64,000 nucleotides of DNA from an uncultured Alistipes sp. (GCA_949285535.1 CASDZP010000002.1:36054-100053); one strand, 5' to 3'; positions 35,873 to 44,289 are shown, numbered from the stretch's first letter. Notes: generated by a model not told the origin, from the letters alone. Translations and numbers: made by a program.

Positions 35873-37048
35873 TTAGAATCCGCGCAAGTCGTATGCGTTT
35901 TTGAGCTGTTCAAGAGCGGTTTTGAGTACAGATAACGGACATCCGACATTCAGTCTCATGAATCCCTCACCCTCTTCGCCATAGTCACTACCCGAATTAA
36001 GTCCGAGATATGCCTCATTGACAAAGAAGTCAACCAACCGTTCCTGCGACAGACCGAGTTCGCGGCAGTCGAGCCACAACAGGAATGTCGCTTCAGGTTT
36101 TATGCACTTTATTTTGGGCATCTTTTCACTGAGTGTGTCGCACACAAAGTCTATGTTTGATTCAAGATAGCTCAAAAGGTTGTCTAACCACTCGTCACCG
36201 TTGTTATAGGCGGCTCTGAGGGCTACGGCACCGAAAATGTTACCCTGACCGACATGGTTACGGTCGAGACGCTGTGAATAGAAGTCGTGCAGTCGGTTGT
36301 CGGGTATTATCGCGACGGCGGTCGATAGTCCCGCCATGTTGAAAGTCTTGCTCGGAGCTATGAATGTGTGCGTTATCGACGCCACCTCTTCCGATAGCGA
36401 TGCTATGTGTGTATGTTTGTTGCCGTAAAGCGTGAGGTCTGAATGTATCTCGTCAGAGACGATTGAGACGCCGTGTTTGAGACACAAAGCCGCTATTCTG
36501 GTCAGTTCTCTGCGTGTGAAGACACGTCCTGTCGGGTTATGGGGGTTACACAGAACCATGACTTTGACCTGCGACAGCTTCTCGTCGAGGTCGTCGAAGT
36601 CGATGACCCAGTGGTCATCCTCAAGTTTGAGAGGATTGGTCACCACGCGTCTGCCGCACGCCCTTATCACACGTGCGAAAGGCGGATAGACGGGCGGCTG
36701 TATCAGTACGCCGTCGCCTTCTTCCGTTTGGGTCTCTATGGCATAAGAGACACCGCACATGACGCTGGGCGAGAAGTCTATCCATTCACGCTCGATTGTC
36801 CAGCCGTTTCGGCGTCTGACCCACCCTATTATGGAGTCTTTATAGTAGTCGCAACGGTAAGAGTATCCGAGCACGGGATGTTCGGCACGCTCTTTTATCG
36901 CGTTCATGACAAAATCAGGGGTGCGGAAGTCGGTGTCGGCGACCCACAGGGGTATGATGTCGTCGCGGCCGAACAACTCTTTGAGGCAGTCGTATTTTTC
37001 GCTTTTACTGCCGCGTCTGTCTATTATTTCGTCAAAATCGTATCTCAC
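35873..37048 (-). CDS. MalY/PatB-family PLP-dependent C-S lyase
   Basis: A 391-residue fold-type I PLP enzyme of the MalY/PatB branch; relatives cleave cystathionine or other C-S compounds and some act as aminotransferases. Visible features are P-L-W-V-A-D-T-D-F, P-H-N-P-T-G-R, S-D-E-I-H-S-D and the PLP lysine in S-K-T-F-N-M-A-G-L. The start is GTG at 37048; an in-frame stop lies upstream and no ATG is available. Its promoter box (37084-37077) is back to back with that of the deoxyhypusine-synthase-like gene. Confidence 0.9.
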   Translation of the reverse strand: MRYDFDEIIDRRGSKSEKYDCLKELFGRDDIIPLWVADTDFRTPDFVMNAIKERAEHPVLGYSYRCDYYKDSIIGWVRRRNGWTIEREWIDFSPSVMCGVSYAIETQTEEGDGVLIQPPVYPPFARVIRACGRRVVTNPLKLEDDHWVIDFDDLDEKLSQVKVMVLCNPHNPTGRVFTRRELTRIAALCLKHGVSIVSDEIHSDLTLYGNKHTHIASLSEEVASITHTFIAPSKTFNMAGLSTAVAIIPDNRLHDFYSQRLDRNHVGQGNIFGAVALRAAYNNGDEWLDNLLSYLESNIDFVCDTLSEKMPKIKCIKPEATFLLWLDCRELGLSQERLVDFFVNEAYLGLNSGSDYGEEGEGFMRLNVGCPLSVLKTALEQLKNAYDLRGF

Positions 37049-37076
37049 GTGAGTAGCTTTTTGTTATAGTTTAACG

Positions 37077-37084
37077 CAAAGGTA
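37077..37084 (-). promoter_or_regulatory. Promoter -7 box for the MalY/PatB gene
   Basis: TACCTTTG on the minus strand, 29 bases before the GTG start. Confidence 0.55.
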
Positions 37085-37126
37085 CTTATTTTGGCAAATA
37101 AATTTTCTTATCACGAGAAAAAAAAA

Positions 37127-37134
37127 TACCTTTG
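37127..37134 (+). promoter_or_regulatory. Promoter -7 box for the deoxyhypusine-synthase-like gene
   Basis: TACCTTTG, the same 8-mer as the opposing promoter, 44 bases before the ATG at 37178. Confidence 0.55.
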
Positions 37135-37177
37135 TGTCGGTTAAACGGAACGTGTAACTTTTTAAAACATAAAAAAG

Positions 37178-38152
37178 ATGAATAGAGGTCCTATCTCTCA
37201 GTTTATCACACACCACTATCGTCACTTCAACGCTGCGACGCTGGTGGATGCGGCTGTTGCCTATGACAAACATCTGTCTGAAGGCGGCAAGATGATGATT
37301 ACAATGGGCGGCGCGATGAGTACCGCCGAGCTCGGTATTTCACTCGCCGAGATGATTCGTCAGGACAAAGTGCAGATTATCTGCTGCACGGGTGCCAACC
37401 TCGAAGAGGATTTGATGAATCTTGTGGCGCACTCGCACTACAAACGTGTTCCCCACTACCGTGACCTCACTCCCGAACAGGAGCGTGAACTTCTCGACAA
37501 CCACCTCAACCGTGTCACCGACACATGTATTCCCGAAGAAGAGGCGTTTAGACGTCTTCAGGGTCACATGGAGAAGATTTGGAAAGCGGCGGACGCAAAA
37601 GGCGAACGTTATCTTCCCTATGAGTTCATGTACCAGCTCATCCGCAGCGGTGAACTCGAGCAGTATTACGAGATAGATCCCAAAAACAGCTGGATGTTGG
37701 CGGCTTGCGAGAAGAACATCCCCATCATCGTTCCCGGCTGGGAAGACAGCACCATGGGTAACATCTTCACCTCATACGTGATAAAAGGCGAGCTCAAAGC
37801 CTCTACCGTGAAAGGCGGTATTGAGACCATGATATTCCTTACTGAATGGTATCGTGCCAATTCAGGCGGCAAGGGTGTAGGTTTCTTCCAGATAGGCGGT
37901 GGTATATCAGGTGACTTCCCCATTTGCGTTGTTCCGATGATGTATCAGGACCTCGAATGGGAAGGTGTTCCCTTCTGGGCTTACTTCTGCCAGATATCAG
38001 ACTCTACAACCTCTTACGGCTCATATTCAGGTGCCGTTCCCAACGAGAAAATAACATGGGGCAAACTCGACGTCGATACTCCCAAATTCATCATCGAATC
38101 GGATGCCACTATCGTCGCTCCCCTCGTTTTCGCATATATACTCGGTTGGTAA
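37178..38152 (+). CDS. Deoxyhypusine-synthase-like protein
   Basis: A 324-residue member of the deoxyhypusine synthase family, NAD-dependent spermidine-cleaving enzymes. N-terminal G-G-K-M-M-I-T-M-G-G-A-M-S-T-A-E, the E-D-S-T-M-G-N segment, and S-G-A-V-P-N-E-K-I-T-W-G-K near the C-terminus are present; the W-G-K lysine corresponds to the catalytic lysine of the eukaryotic enzyme. Bacteria lack eIF5A, so a polyamine role such as homospermidine-type synthesis is the usual inference. The last 75 coding bases are duplicated in inverted orientation downstream. Confidence 0.88.
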   Translation: MNRGPISQFITHHYRHFNAATLVDAAVAYDKHLSEGGKMMITMGGAMSTAELGISLAEMIRQDKVQIICCTGANLEEDLMNLVAHSHYKRVPHYRDLTPEQERELLDNHLNRVTDTCIPEEEAFRRLQGHMEKIWKAADAKGERYLPYEFMYQLIRSGELEQYYEIDPKNSWMLAACEKNIPIIVPGWEDSTMGNIFTSYVIKGELKASTVKGGIETMIFLTEWYRANSGGKGVGFFQIGGGISGDFPICVVPMMYQDLEWEGVPFWAYFCQISDSTTSYGSYSGAVPNEKITWGKLDVDTPKFIIESDATIVAPLVFAYILGW

Positions 38153-38352
38153 GATAACGGATTAAGGTCATATTTCGACTACAACATTACGCAAAAAGTC
38201 CGATAAACCTTTTAAAAAGTTTATCGGACTTTTTACGTAATGAATGTAGTCAGATATATGACCTTAATCCGTTATCTTACCAACCGAGTATATATGCGAA
38301 AACGAGGGGAGCGACGATAGTGGCATCCGATTCGATGATGAATTTGGGAGTA
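38078..38352. repeat. 275-bp palindrome: inverted duplication of the DHS-like gene's 3' end
   Basis: The left arm (38078-38200) contains the last 75 coding bases and the stop codon; the right arm (about 38232-38352) is its reverse complement. The coding part of the two arms is identical as far as I can read it, while the noncoding part near the centre differs at a few bases. The terminator is the centre and the right arm ends two bases before element copy C. Confidence 0.92.
38192..38236. terminator. Intrinsic terminator, centre of palindrome C
   Basis: AAAAAGTCCGATAAAC pairs with GTTTATCGGACTTTTT around TTTTAAAAA. Confidence 0.85.
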
Positions 38353-38354
38353 AT

Positions 38355-38490
38355 GTCTCCGACGGGTCTGCCGACGGCGTTACTTTGTCCCTCGACAAAG
38401 TAACCAAAACGAGGGGGCACAGCCCCTTTTGTCCATGTCACATTCATCTGGCTCATTATCTTCTTGGAAGTCATCATCTAACCGTTTATA
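38355..38490 (+). repeat. Terminator-associated snap-back element, copy C
   Basis: A clean example: GTCTCCGACGGGTCTGCCGAC, GGCGTTACTTTGTC, GACAAAGTAACC, the mini-hairpin GGGGGCACAGCCCC, TTTTGTCCATGTCACATTCA and GGCTCATTATC, ending GAAGTCATCATCTAACCG. It lacks the second GC block of copies B and E. Confidence 0.87.
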
Positions 38491-38774
38491 TCCTCCCGCT
38501 CACCGCCTTATACTTCCTCAATCGTAACGCATTACACTTCCTGATGCAATAGATGACGAAAACAAAAACAAGTATAAAATGTAGAATTAGTACACTAATC
38601 AACTTGTTAATAATGACGAAAAAAGAAGAAGAGGTAACGGAGTACACTAATCAACCTGTCAACTGTAAACAATGAAAAGGGAAAGAGGAAAAGAAGAAAA
38701 TGGGAAAAAGAAAGAAAAGGCACGGGGTACGTAATTCCGTTTGTCTTATAAAAGATAAAAAGTATATGTATAAA
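38491..38774. other. Intergenic stretch beyond element C with a short direct repeat
   Basis: No gene is supportable. AGTACACTAATCAAC occurs at 38589 and 38641, 52 bases apart, each followed by a TTGT- or CTGTC-like segment. The rest is purine-rich (long GA runs on the plus strand). Confidence 0.5.
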
Positions 38775-38812
38775 AAACGCCCTGTATATCCATTGATATA
38801 CAGGGCAAAGCA
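38775..38812 (-). terminator. Intrinsic terminator of the 38839-41565 gene cluster
   Basis: GCCCTGTATATC pairs with GATATACAGGGC; the A-run on the left is the minus-strand T-run. Confidence 0.85.
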
Positions 38813-38838
38813 GTTTTAATCGTGACTCTTGAGTGTGA

Positions 38839-39480
38839 CTATTCAAAAACTATACGACCGAAAAATTCAAGTTTGTGAAAGTTCGGTTTTTCATTCTCTA
38901 TCGGAGACCAAGAGAGATAATGAGGTGTTTTTAGTTCATCGCCACACTTGTAAAAATTGGCTCTTGCCTCAATACCCGAAAGATTGGTTATCGAGTCTTT
39001 GAAAAAGGCTGTTTTGGGTATTGTGAGAGTCAGTTGCCACTCTTTGTCGCACTCTCTTTCGGCAAAAGGAGCTTCTCCGAGAGACGGGTATCGCTTGACT
39101 GACGAAAGTATGTCTGATGTAGCCGAAAACTTGTCGTTACCCGGTACTCGATACCCTATAAGAAGACGTCCAGCCGCATTGGTTTCGATATTGTAATAGC
39201 CTTTACCGTTGAATGTTACGAAAAATTCCACGCATGAATCGCACCATACCTTGCCGTTATCGGTTTCGGCGACCGCCGCGACTGTTGCCTCGTCAACCCG
39301 ATAGCGTATATGGATGTTCTCTCCGTCATGAAGAATGGAGAAATTGACATTCGGGCTGTACGAATAAAGCGCGGGCCAATTATTGGTGTCGATTGCGTGT
39401 CTCTCCGCCGACTCCAATGCTTCCGAAAGCTGTGTAAAGTTTTCGGGAGAAGTGATTTTGGCTATTTTAAGCGTTTTCAT
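38839..39480 (-). CDS. CBM9-like carbohydrate-binding domain protein
   Basis: A 213-residue protein without a signal peptide, made of one CBM9-like or DOMON-type beta-sandwich. Typical segments are H-I-R-Y-R-V-D-E, W-C-D-S-C-V-E-F-F-V, Y-Y-N-I-E-T-N and the C-terminal H-Y-L-S-W-S-P-I. The ATG at 39480 is preferred to an upstream GTG that would overlap the kinase gene stop. It is the last gene of a cluster with an NahK-like kinase, which suggests a sugar-related role. Confidence 0.65.
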   Translation of the reverse strand: MKTLKIAKITSPENFTQLSEALESAERHAIDTNNWPALYSYSPNVNFSILHDGENIHIRYRVDEATVAAVAETDNGKVWCDSCVEFFVTFNGKGYYNIETNAAGRLLIGYRVPGNDKFSATSDILSSVKRYPSLGEAPFAERECDKEWQLTLTIPKTAFFKDSITNLSGIEARANFYKCGDELKTPHYLSWSPIENEKPNFHKLEFFGRIVFE

Positions 39481-39493
39481 CTGAATAAACGTT

Positions 39494-40579
39494 TTAACCA
39501 CGAATCAGCTCGGCGATACATTCTCTCATCTGCGCCTCTTTACGCTCCATATCCTCAAGGAGTTTGTATTGGGCGTGTGTGCGCACGAGATTATGTTCGG
39601 GGTATTTGATTCTGTAATAGGTGTCGCCGTCGATATAGTCCATCAGGAAGCGAAGCACCTGCTCGAATGTTATGAAAAGAGCCGAAAAGGCGAGATTGTC
39701 AATTTCATCGCTGTTGAGGAAATCCTTTGTCTCCGAGAGATACCCTTCCGAATACGCCTTGAACATTGGGAGACTGAGGCTAACACGTTCGAGGTCTTTG
39801 TCGTCCTCTTCGCCGCTGTTGGCGTATGAGCGTATCGAGTCGCCGAAATCGTTGAGCGCGGTTGCCGACAGAACGGTGTCAAGGTCTATTACGCACAATA
39901 CCTCACCGCTCTGGTCGAACAGGATATTGCTTATCTTGGTGTCGTTGTGAGTCACGCGTTTAGGTATGGCGCCGCTCTCTATGAGTTCCCAGAATTTCAT
40001 CATCCTCTCCCGACGTGACTCAATCCACTCTATCTCTTTCGACAGCGAGGCTACACGACCCGCTTTGTCCGCCTTCACCGCCGCATCCCATTGCTCGAAA
40101 CGGAAACGCATGTTATGGAATCCGGGCAAAATGTCGGCGAGAGGCTCTTTGAAGTCGGCGAGCATACGCTGAAACAGACCTATTCCCTTGCCGCCCTGAC
40201 GAGCGAGTTCGGGAGTGTCTGCGGCTGTGAAAGAGCATGTATCCTCTATAAAGAGAGACATTGCCCAATATTCGCCGTCGTCGAGCAGATAGTTTTTCCC
40301 ATCTTTTGTCTCTATGACGGTCATTGCCTGACGGTCGGGATCACCTCCCGTGGCGGCGAGTTTCGATTTGATATGAGCGCAGACGCGACAGATGTTATCC
40401 ATCATCGCGGGGATGTCGGTGAAGATGTTTTTATTCTTGCGCTGGAGGATATATCGTTTGCTTCCCTTGGTCTCTACGATGAAGGTGTCATTGATGAAAC
40501 CCTCGCCGAGAGGACGTACCGACACTACTTCGGCATCGGTACGGAAAGAGGATGCAATGTTTTTCAGCTTCTGTCCCAT
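39494..40579 (-). CDS. APH-family kinase, N-acetylhexosamine 1-kinase-like
   Basis: A 361-residue kinase of the aminoglycoside-phosphotransferase fold. The catalytic H-N-D-T-K-I-S-N-I-L-F-D and the metal motif V-I-D-L-D-T-V match N-acetylhexosamine 1-kinase (NahK) and its relatives; G-E-G-F-I-N-D-T-F is the nucleotide loop. NahK phosphorylates GlcNAc or GalNAc at C1 for salvage, but other sugar substrates are possible. It begins eight bases after the DHOD-like gene. Confidence 0.8.
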   Translation of the reverse strand: MGQKLKNIASSFRTDAEVVSVRPLGEGFINDTFIVETKGSKRYILQRKNKNIFTDIPAMMDNICRVCAHIKSKLAATGGDPDRQAMTVIETKDGKNYLLDDGEYWAMSLFIEDTCSFTAADTPELARQGGKGIGLFQRMLADFKEPLADILPGFHNMRFRFEQWDAAVKADKAGRVASLSKEIEWIESRRERMMKFWELIESGAIPKRVTHNDTKISNILFDQSGEVLCVIDLDTVLSATALNDFGDSIRSYANSGEEDDKDLERVSLSLPMFKAYSEGYLSETKDFLNSDEIDNLAFSALFITFEQVLRFLMDYIDGDTYYRIKYPEHNLVRTHAQYKLLEDMERKEAQMRECIAELIRG

Positions 40580-40587
40580 CGGTTCGC

Positions 40588-41565
40588 TTATTCGAATGAA
40601 GAAAAATATTTCATGAACTGGGCACGCTCATAGCCTGTCGCCTCGCTTGAGGGTTTGTGCGACATTTTGCCTTTGAAACTTGAAATGGTCTCGTAACCGT
40701 TACGCTCCATCCATTTTTTGAGGAAGTCGAGCATATAGACGATTATCTGGCTTCCGCCTTTGTATATGGCAGAGCATACGCACGCCACCGATGCGCCCGC
40801 GAGCAACGCTTTGACTACCGCTTCGCCGCTTTCGATACCCGTAGAACCTGCTATATCGACATGGGGAACGGCGCCCGAACTTTTGGCAATCCAACGGAGA
40901 AGCGTTCGCATCTCGGTGTGGTTGCTCAATATTTCGGTCGAGCCTATCGACATCTTTTCGATGTTGATGTCGGGTTCCCACATTCTGTTGAACAATACAA
41001 CCGCTTTCGCGCCTCTGTTGTAAAGTTCTTTGACCATATACAGAGGATTGGTGAATCTGTTGGGCAGTTTCACGGCAACGGGGATTTTTACGGCGGCTAT
41101 GACATCGGCGGCTACTTTTAGGTATTTATCCTCCAGTGAAGCCGAGCTTTCGTCCGCAGTCTCAGGCATATAGAAGAGGTTGAGTTCTATCGCGTCAGCA
41201 CCCGCGTTCTCCATGCTCGACGCATATTTTATCCAACCCTCGCTGCTTTTTGCATTGATGCTGGCGATAACGGGGATAGAGAGACGCTCTTTAGCCTCTT
41301 TTATAAGGTTGAGATGTTTTTCGAGGTTGTTGTGCTTGATATAGGTATTCAGATAGTCGGCAGCTTCGGGGTAATCTTCCAATGATACCGCCGCAGACAC
41401 CTCTCCCGAAATCTGCTCTTCGAATATTGATTTGAGGACGACGGCGCCTGCTCCTGCCGCCTCATATTTGAGCATGCTGTCAACCGAAGAGGTCAGACCT
41501 GAACTGCTTACGACAATCGGGCTTTTGAGTTTAAGCCCCATATAGGTTGTTTCTGTTGAAATCAT
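40588..41565 (-). CDS. Dihydroorotate dehydrogenase-like flavoprotein
   Basis: A 325-residue TIM-barrel FMN protein related to class 1 dihydroorotate dehydrogenases: L-K-S-P-I-V-V-S-S-S-G-L, I-P-V-I-A-S-I-N, A-I-E-L-N and V-K-L-P-N-R-F-T-N. It differs from true PyrD at the catalytic segment: the stretch after I-E-L-N is L-F-Y-M-P rather than the cysteine-containing C-P-N. A proper class 2 PyrD is present at 22726, so this paralogue probably has another reaction. Confidence 0.8.
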   Translation of the reverse strand: MISTETTYMGLKLKSPIVVSSSGLTSSVDSMLKYEAAGAGAVVLKSIFEEQISGEVSAAVSLEDYPEAADYLNTYIKHNNLEKHLNLIKEAKERLSIPVIASINAKSSEGWIKYASSMENAGADAIELNLFYMPETADESSASLEDKYLKVAADVIAAVKIPVAVKLPNRFTNPLYMVKELYNRGAKAVVLFNRMWEPDINIEKMSIGSTEILSNHTEMRTLLRWIAKSSGAVPHVDIAGSTGIESGEAVVKALLAGASVACVCSAIYKGGSQIIVYMLDFLKKWMERNGYETISSFKGKMSHKPSSEATGYERAQFMKYFSSFE

Positions 41566-41618
41566 TGTTTTGGTTTTTTATTTTGTTGTTTTTATTTTGT
41601 TTATTGTCATTGTTTTGG

Positions 41619-42272
41619 TTATCGGCTGCCGAAAATGGAGCTTCCGATTCTCACTAGGGTGCTTCCCTCCTCTATCGCTATCCGATAGTCGCCCGACATA
41701 CCCATGCTTACGGTGTCGAACTGCGGCAGAGCCTCGTTTTTGAGTTTGTCGAACACCTCACGTATGCGTCTGAACTCGGCTCTTATCCGCTTTGTGTCGT
41801 CGGTGAATGTAGCCATGCCCATTACGCCACGCAGAGAGACGTTTTTCAGTTTGGCGGCTTCTCCCGATAACACGTAATCGAGAAGTTCGTCACACTCCCA
41901 GCCGTGTTTGCTCTGTTCCTGCGCCACGTGCAACTCGAAAAGCACGTCTATGACACGCGAGCACTTCTCCGCCTGACGGTCTATCGCCTCAAGGAGACGG
42001 GCGGAATCGACGGAATGTATCAGGGAGACGTACGGGGCGATATATTTTATCTTGTTGGTCTGCAACGAGCCTATGAAGTGCCACTCGATGTCGTCGGGCA
42101 GTATCGGTTGTTTGACGTTGAGCTCCTGTATTCGGTTTTCGCCGAAAGCGCGTTGCCCGCAACGATAGGCCTCCTCGATGTCAGAGGCTGGAAATGTTTT
42201 GGAGACCGCCACCAGCTTCACGCCGTTTGGAAGGGTGGCTTTTATCTCGTTTATATTTTGTTCTATCGTCAT
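41619..42272 (-). CDS. YggS-family pyridoxal-phosphate homeostasis protein
   Basis: A 217-residue PLP-binding alanine-racemase-like barrel without a catalytic second domain. The PLP lysine is in V-A-V-S-K-T-F; F-G-E-N-R-I-Q-E-L and W-H-F-I-G-S-L-Q-T-N-K are diagnostic, as is the C-terminal S-M-G-M-S-G-D. The family buffers PLP and affects amino-acid metabolism. It lies upstream of the DHOD-like gene with a 53-base gap. Confidence 0.92.
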   Translation of the reverse strand: MTIEQNINEIKATLPNGVKLVAVSKTFPASDIEEAYRCGQRAFGENRIQELNVKQPILPDDIEWHFIGSLQTNKIKYIAPYVSLIHSVDSARLLEAIDRQAEKCSRVIDVLFELHVAQEQSKHGWECDELLDYVLSGEAAKLKNVSLRGVMGMATFTDDTKRIRAEFRRIREVFDKLKNEALPQFDTVSMGMSGDYRIAIEEGSTLVRIGSSIFGSR

Positions 42273-42279
42273 AAATTAT

Positions 42280-42287
42280 TAACTTTG
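42280..42287 (+). promoter_or_regulatory. Candidate promoter -7 box for the C69 dipeptidase
   Basis: TAACTTTG matches TAnnTTTG, 90 bases before the ATG at 42378. Confidence 0.4.
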
Positions 42288-42377
42288 TTTTTGTCGTGTT
42301 GACGTGCGATAACAAGCGCGTCACCGCCCTAATATGGTATAAAAGTACACAATATTTTTTAAACATCAAATCTAACG

Positions 42378-44066
42378 ATGAGAAAAAAACTCCTTTTAGC
42401 AGCGGTGGCACTCGCCGCCATTCTGTCGGCTCCGTCGATAGCGGATGCCTGCACCAACGTCATCGTGACCAAAGGCGCGTCGAAAGACGGCTCGGTTATG
42501 GTGACCTATTCTGCAGACTCTCACGTTCTCTACGGTGAGCTCTACCACACGCCCGCGGCGGATCACGCGCCCGGCACAATGCTCAAGATTTACGAGTGGG
42601 ACACCGGAAAGTATCTCGGTGAGATACCTCAGATTGCGCACACCTATTCGACTGTGGGTAACATGAACGAGCATCAGCTCATCATCACGGAGACCACATT
42701 CGGCGGTCTGTCACAGCTCTACGACAAAGACGGTATCATGGACTACGGTTCGCTCATATACGTGACGCTCCAGCGTGCCAAGACCGCGCGTGAGGCGATT
42801 AAGGTTATGACCGACCTTGTGGCGGAATACGGATACGCCTCTTCAGGCGAATCGTTCACCATCGCCGACAAGAACGAGGCGTGGATTATGGAGCTTATCG
42901 GCAAGGGCAGCAAGATTGTTGACGGCAAGAACGTGAACAAAGGTGCCGTATGGGTGGCTGTCCGCATACCCGACGGTTACATCAGCTCTCACGCCAATCA
43001 GGCACGCATCCGTCAGTTCCCCCTCAATGACCCCGAAAACTGCATTTACAGTCCCGATGTAATATCTTTCGCCAAGAAAGAGGGTCTCTATAAAGGTAAA
43101 GACGCCGACTTCAGCTTTGCCGACACATACAATCCCTTTGACTTCAGCGGCATGCGTGGTTGCGAGGCTCGTGTATGGAGCGTCTTCAGACATTTTGCGG
43201 AAGGTATGGACAAATATACCGACTACGCTATGGGTCACAACCCCGAAAACCGTATGCCTCTCTATGTGAAACCCGTTGAGAAAGTGTCTGTCAAGGCGTT
43301 GGCTGACATCATGCGTGACCACTACGAGGATACTCCTCTCGACATGAGAAACGACATAGGCGCGGGCGGTCATCACCTCCCCTATCGTTGGAGACCCATG
43401 ACTTTCACTTATGACGGCGTGGAATACACCAACGAACGTGCCATTGCCACACAGCAGACAGGTTTCTGGCTTTTGGGTCAGGCCCGCAGCTGGCTTCCCG
43501 ACGAGATAGGCGGTATTCTCTGGTTCGGTGTGGATGACGCGGCTACCTCTTGCCTCACTCCCGTTTACAGCAGTTCAACGGCTGTTCCCGAATGTTTCAA
43601 GGTTGGTAACGGTAATCTCATCACCTACTCTCCCACAGCGGCGTTCTGGGCATTCAGCCGTGTAGCGAACCACGCTTATCTGCGTTACGACCTCGTAAGC
43701 AAGGATATAAAGAAGGTTATCGACAGACGCGAGAATCAGGCAATCGCCGAGATACCCGCGATAGACAAGGCGGCGGAAGAGATTTTCAAGACATCTCCCG
43801 AAGCGGCTCGCGCTTTCCTTACCAACTATTCTATTGACAAGGCTCAGTCTATGTTTGACGAGTGGGTTGCTCTCGACAACTATCTGCTTGTAAAATATAT
43901 TGACGGTAACGTCAAGAAAGAGGGTCCTAACGGTTTCCTATGTAACGAATACGACTCTACACGTGCCGCCAATCCCGACCAGCCCGGTTACAGCGAAAAA
44001 TGGAAAAAAGCCGTAGCCGAAGACGCTGGCGAGACACTCAAAGTAGTGCCCGTAAAAAAGAAATAA
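42378..44066 (+). CDS. C69-family dipeptidase (exported)
   Basis: A 562-residue Ntn-hydrolase of peptidase family C69. The signal sequence (M-R-K-K-L-L-L-A-A-V-A-L-A-A-I-L) ends I-A-D-A just before the cysteine that begins C-T-N-V-I-V-T-K-G-A-S. In C69 enzymes this cysteine becomes the N-terminal nucleophile after processing, so export cleavage could also activate the enzyme. The S-A-D-S-H segment and the E-T-T-F-G-G loop fit the family. It releases dipeptides from peptides outside the cytoplasm. Its 3' end is duplicated in inverted orientation. Confidence 0.9.
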   Translation: MRKKLLLAAVALAAILSAPSIADACTNVIVTKGASKDGSVMVTYSADSHVLYGELYHTPAADHAPGTMLKIYEWDTGKYLGEIPQIAHTYSTVGNMNEHQLIITETTFGGLSQLYDKDGIMDYGSLIYVTLQRAKTAREAIKVMTDLVAEYGYASSGESFTIADKNEAWIMELIGKGSKIVDGKNVNKGAVWVAVRIPDGYISSHANQARIRQFPLNDPENCIYSPDVISFAKKEGLYKGKDADFSFADTYNPFDFSGMRGCEARVWSVFRHFAEGMDKYTDYAMGHNPENRMPLYVKPVEKVSVKALADIMRDHYEDTPLDMRNDIGAGGHHLPYRWRPMTFTYDGVEYTNERAIATQQTGFWLLGQARSWLPDEIGGILWFGVDDAATSCLTPVYSSSTAVPECFKVGNGNLITYSPTAAFWAFSRVANHAYLRYDLVSKDIKKVIDRRENQAIAEIPAIDKAAEEIFKTSPEAARAFLTNYSIDKAQSMFDEWVALDNYLLVKYIDGNVKKEGPNGFLCNEYDSTRAANPDQPGYSEKWKKAVAEDAGETLKVVPVKKK

Positions 44067-44171
44067 GCGCATTAACCTGATAATAAAAAGGTCTCGGACA
44101 AATACATCCGAGACCTTTTTTTATCGGTTGATACGCTTGTTTCTTTTTACGGGCACTACTTTGAGTGTCTC
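44031..44171. repeat. Palindrome D: inverted duplication of the C69 gene's 3' end
   Basis: GAGACACTCAAAGTAGTGCC at 44031 is repeated in inverse at the right end, with the stop codon region between. The arms have diverged by several substitutions and indels (AAAAAAGAAATAAGCGC against AAAAAGAAACAAGCG). A terminator forms the centre. Confidence 0.85.
44085..44122 (+). terminator. Intrinsic terminator, centre of palindrome D
   Basis: AAAAAGGTCTCGGA pairs with TCCGAGACCTTTTT and is followed by TT. Confidence 0.85.
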
Positions 44172-44188
44172 TCTTGCGTTCTTTTATT

Positions 44189-44276
44189 GTTACTTTGTCA
44201 CTCGACAGGGGCATAGCCCCTTTTGACCATGTCACACTCATTTGGTTCATTGTCTTGAGGGAAGTCGGCGGCTTGG
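44189..44276 (+). repeat. Terminator-associated snap-back element, copy D (5'-truncated)
   Basis: It begins inside the consensus, at GTTACTTTGTCACTCGAC, and lacks the GTCTGCCGAC block. The mini-hairpin is reduced to AGGGGCATAGCCCC. TTTTGACCATGTCACACTCA, GGTTCATTG and GAAGTCGGCGGC follow. Its outer edge stops 14 bases before the end of the convergent fic gene. It is the most diverged copy. Confidence 0.8.
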
Positions 44277-44289
44277 GTGCGCCTCTGCT

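Noticed and set aside
39481..39501. Upstream GTG start for the CBM9-like gene
   Set aside because: It would overlap the stop of the preceding kinase gene, and the ATG at 39480 gives the natural domain start.
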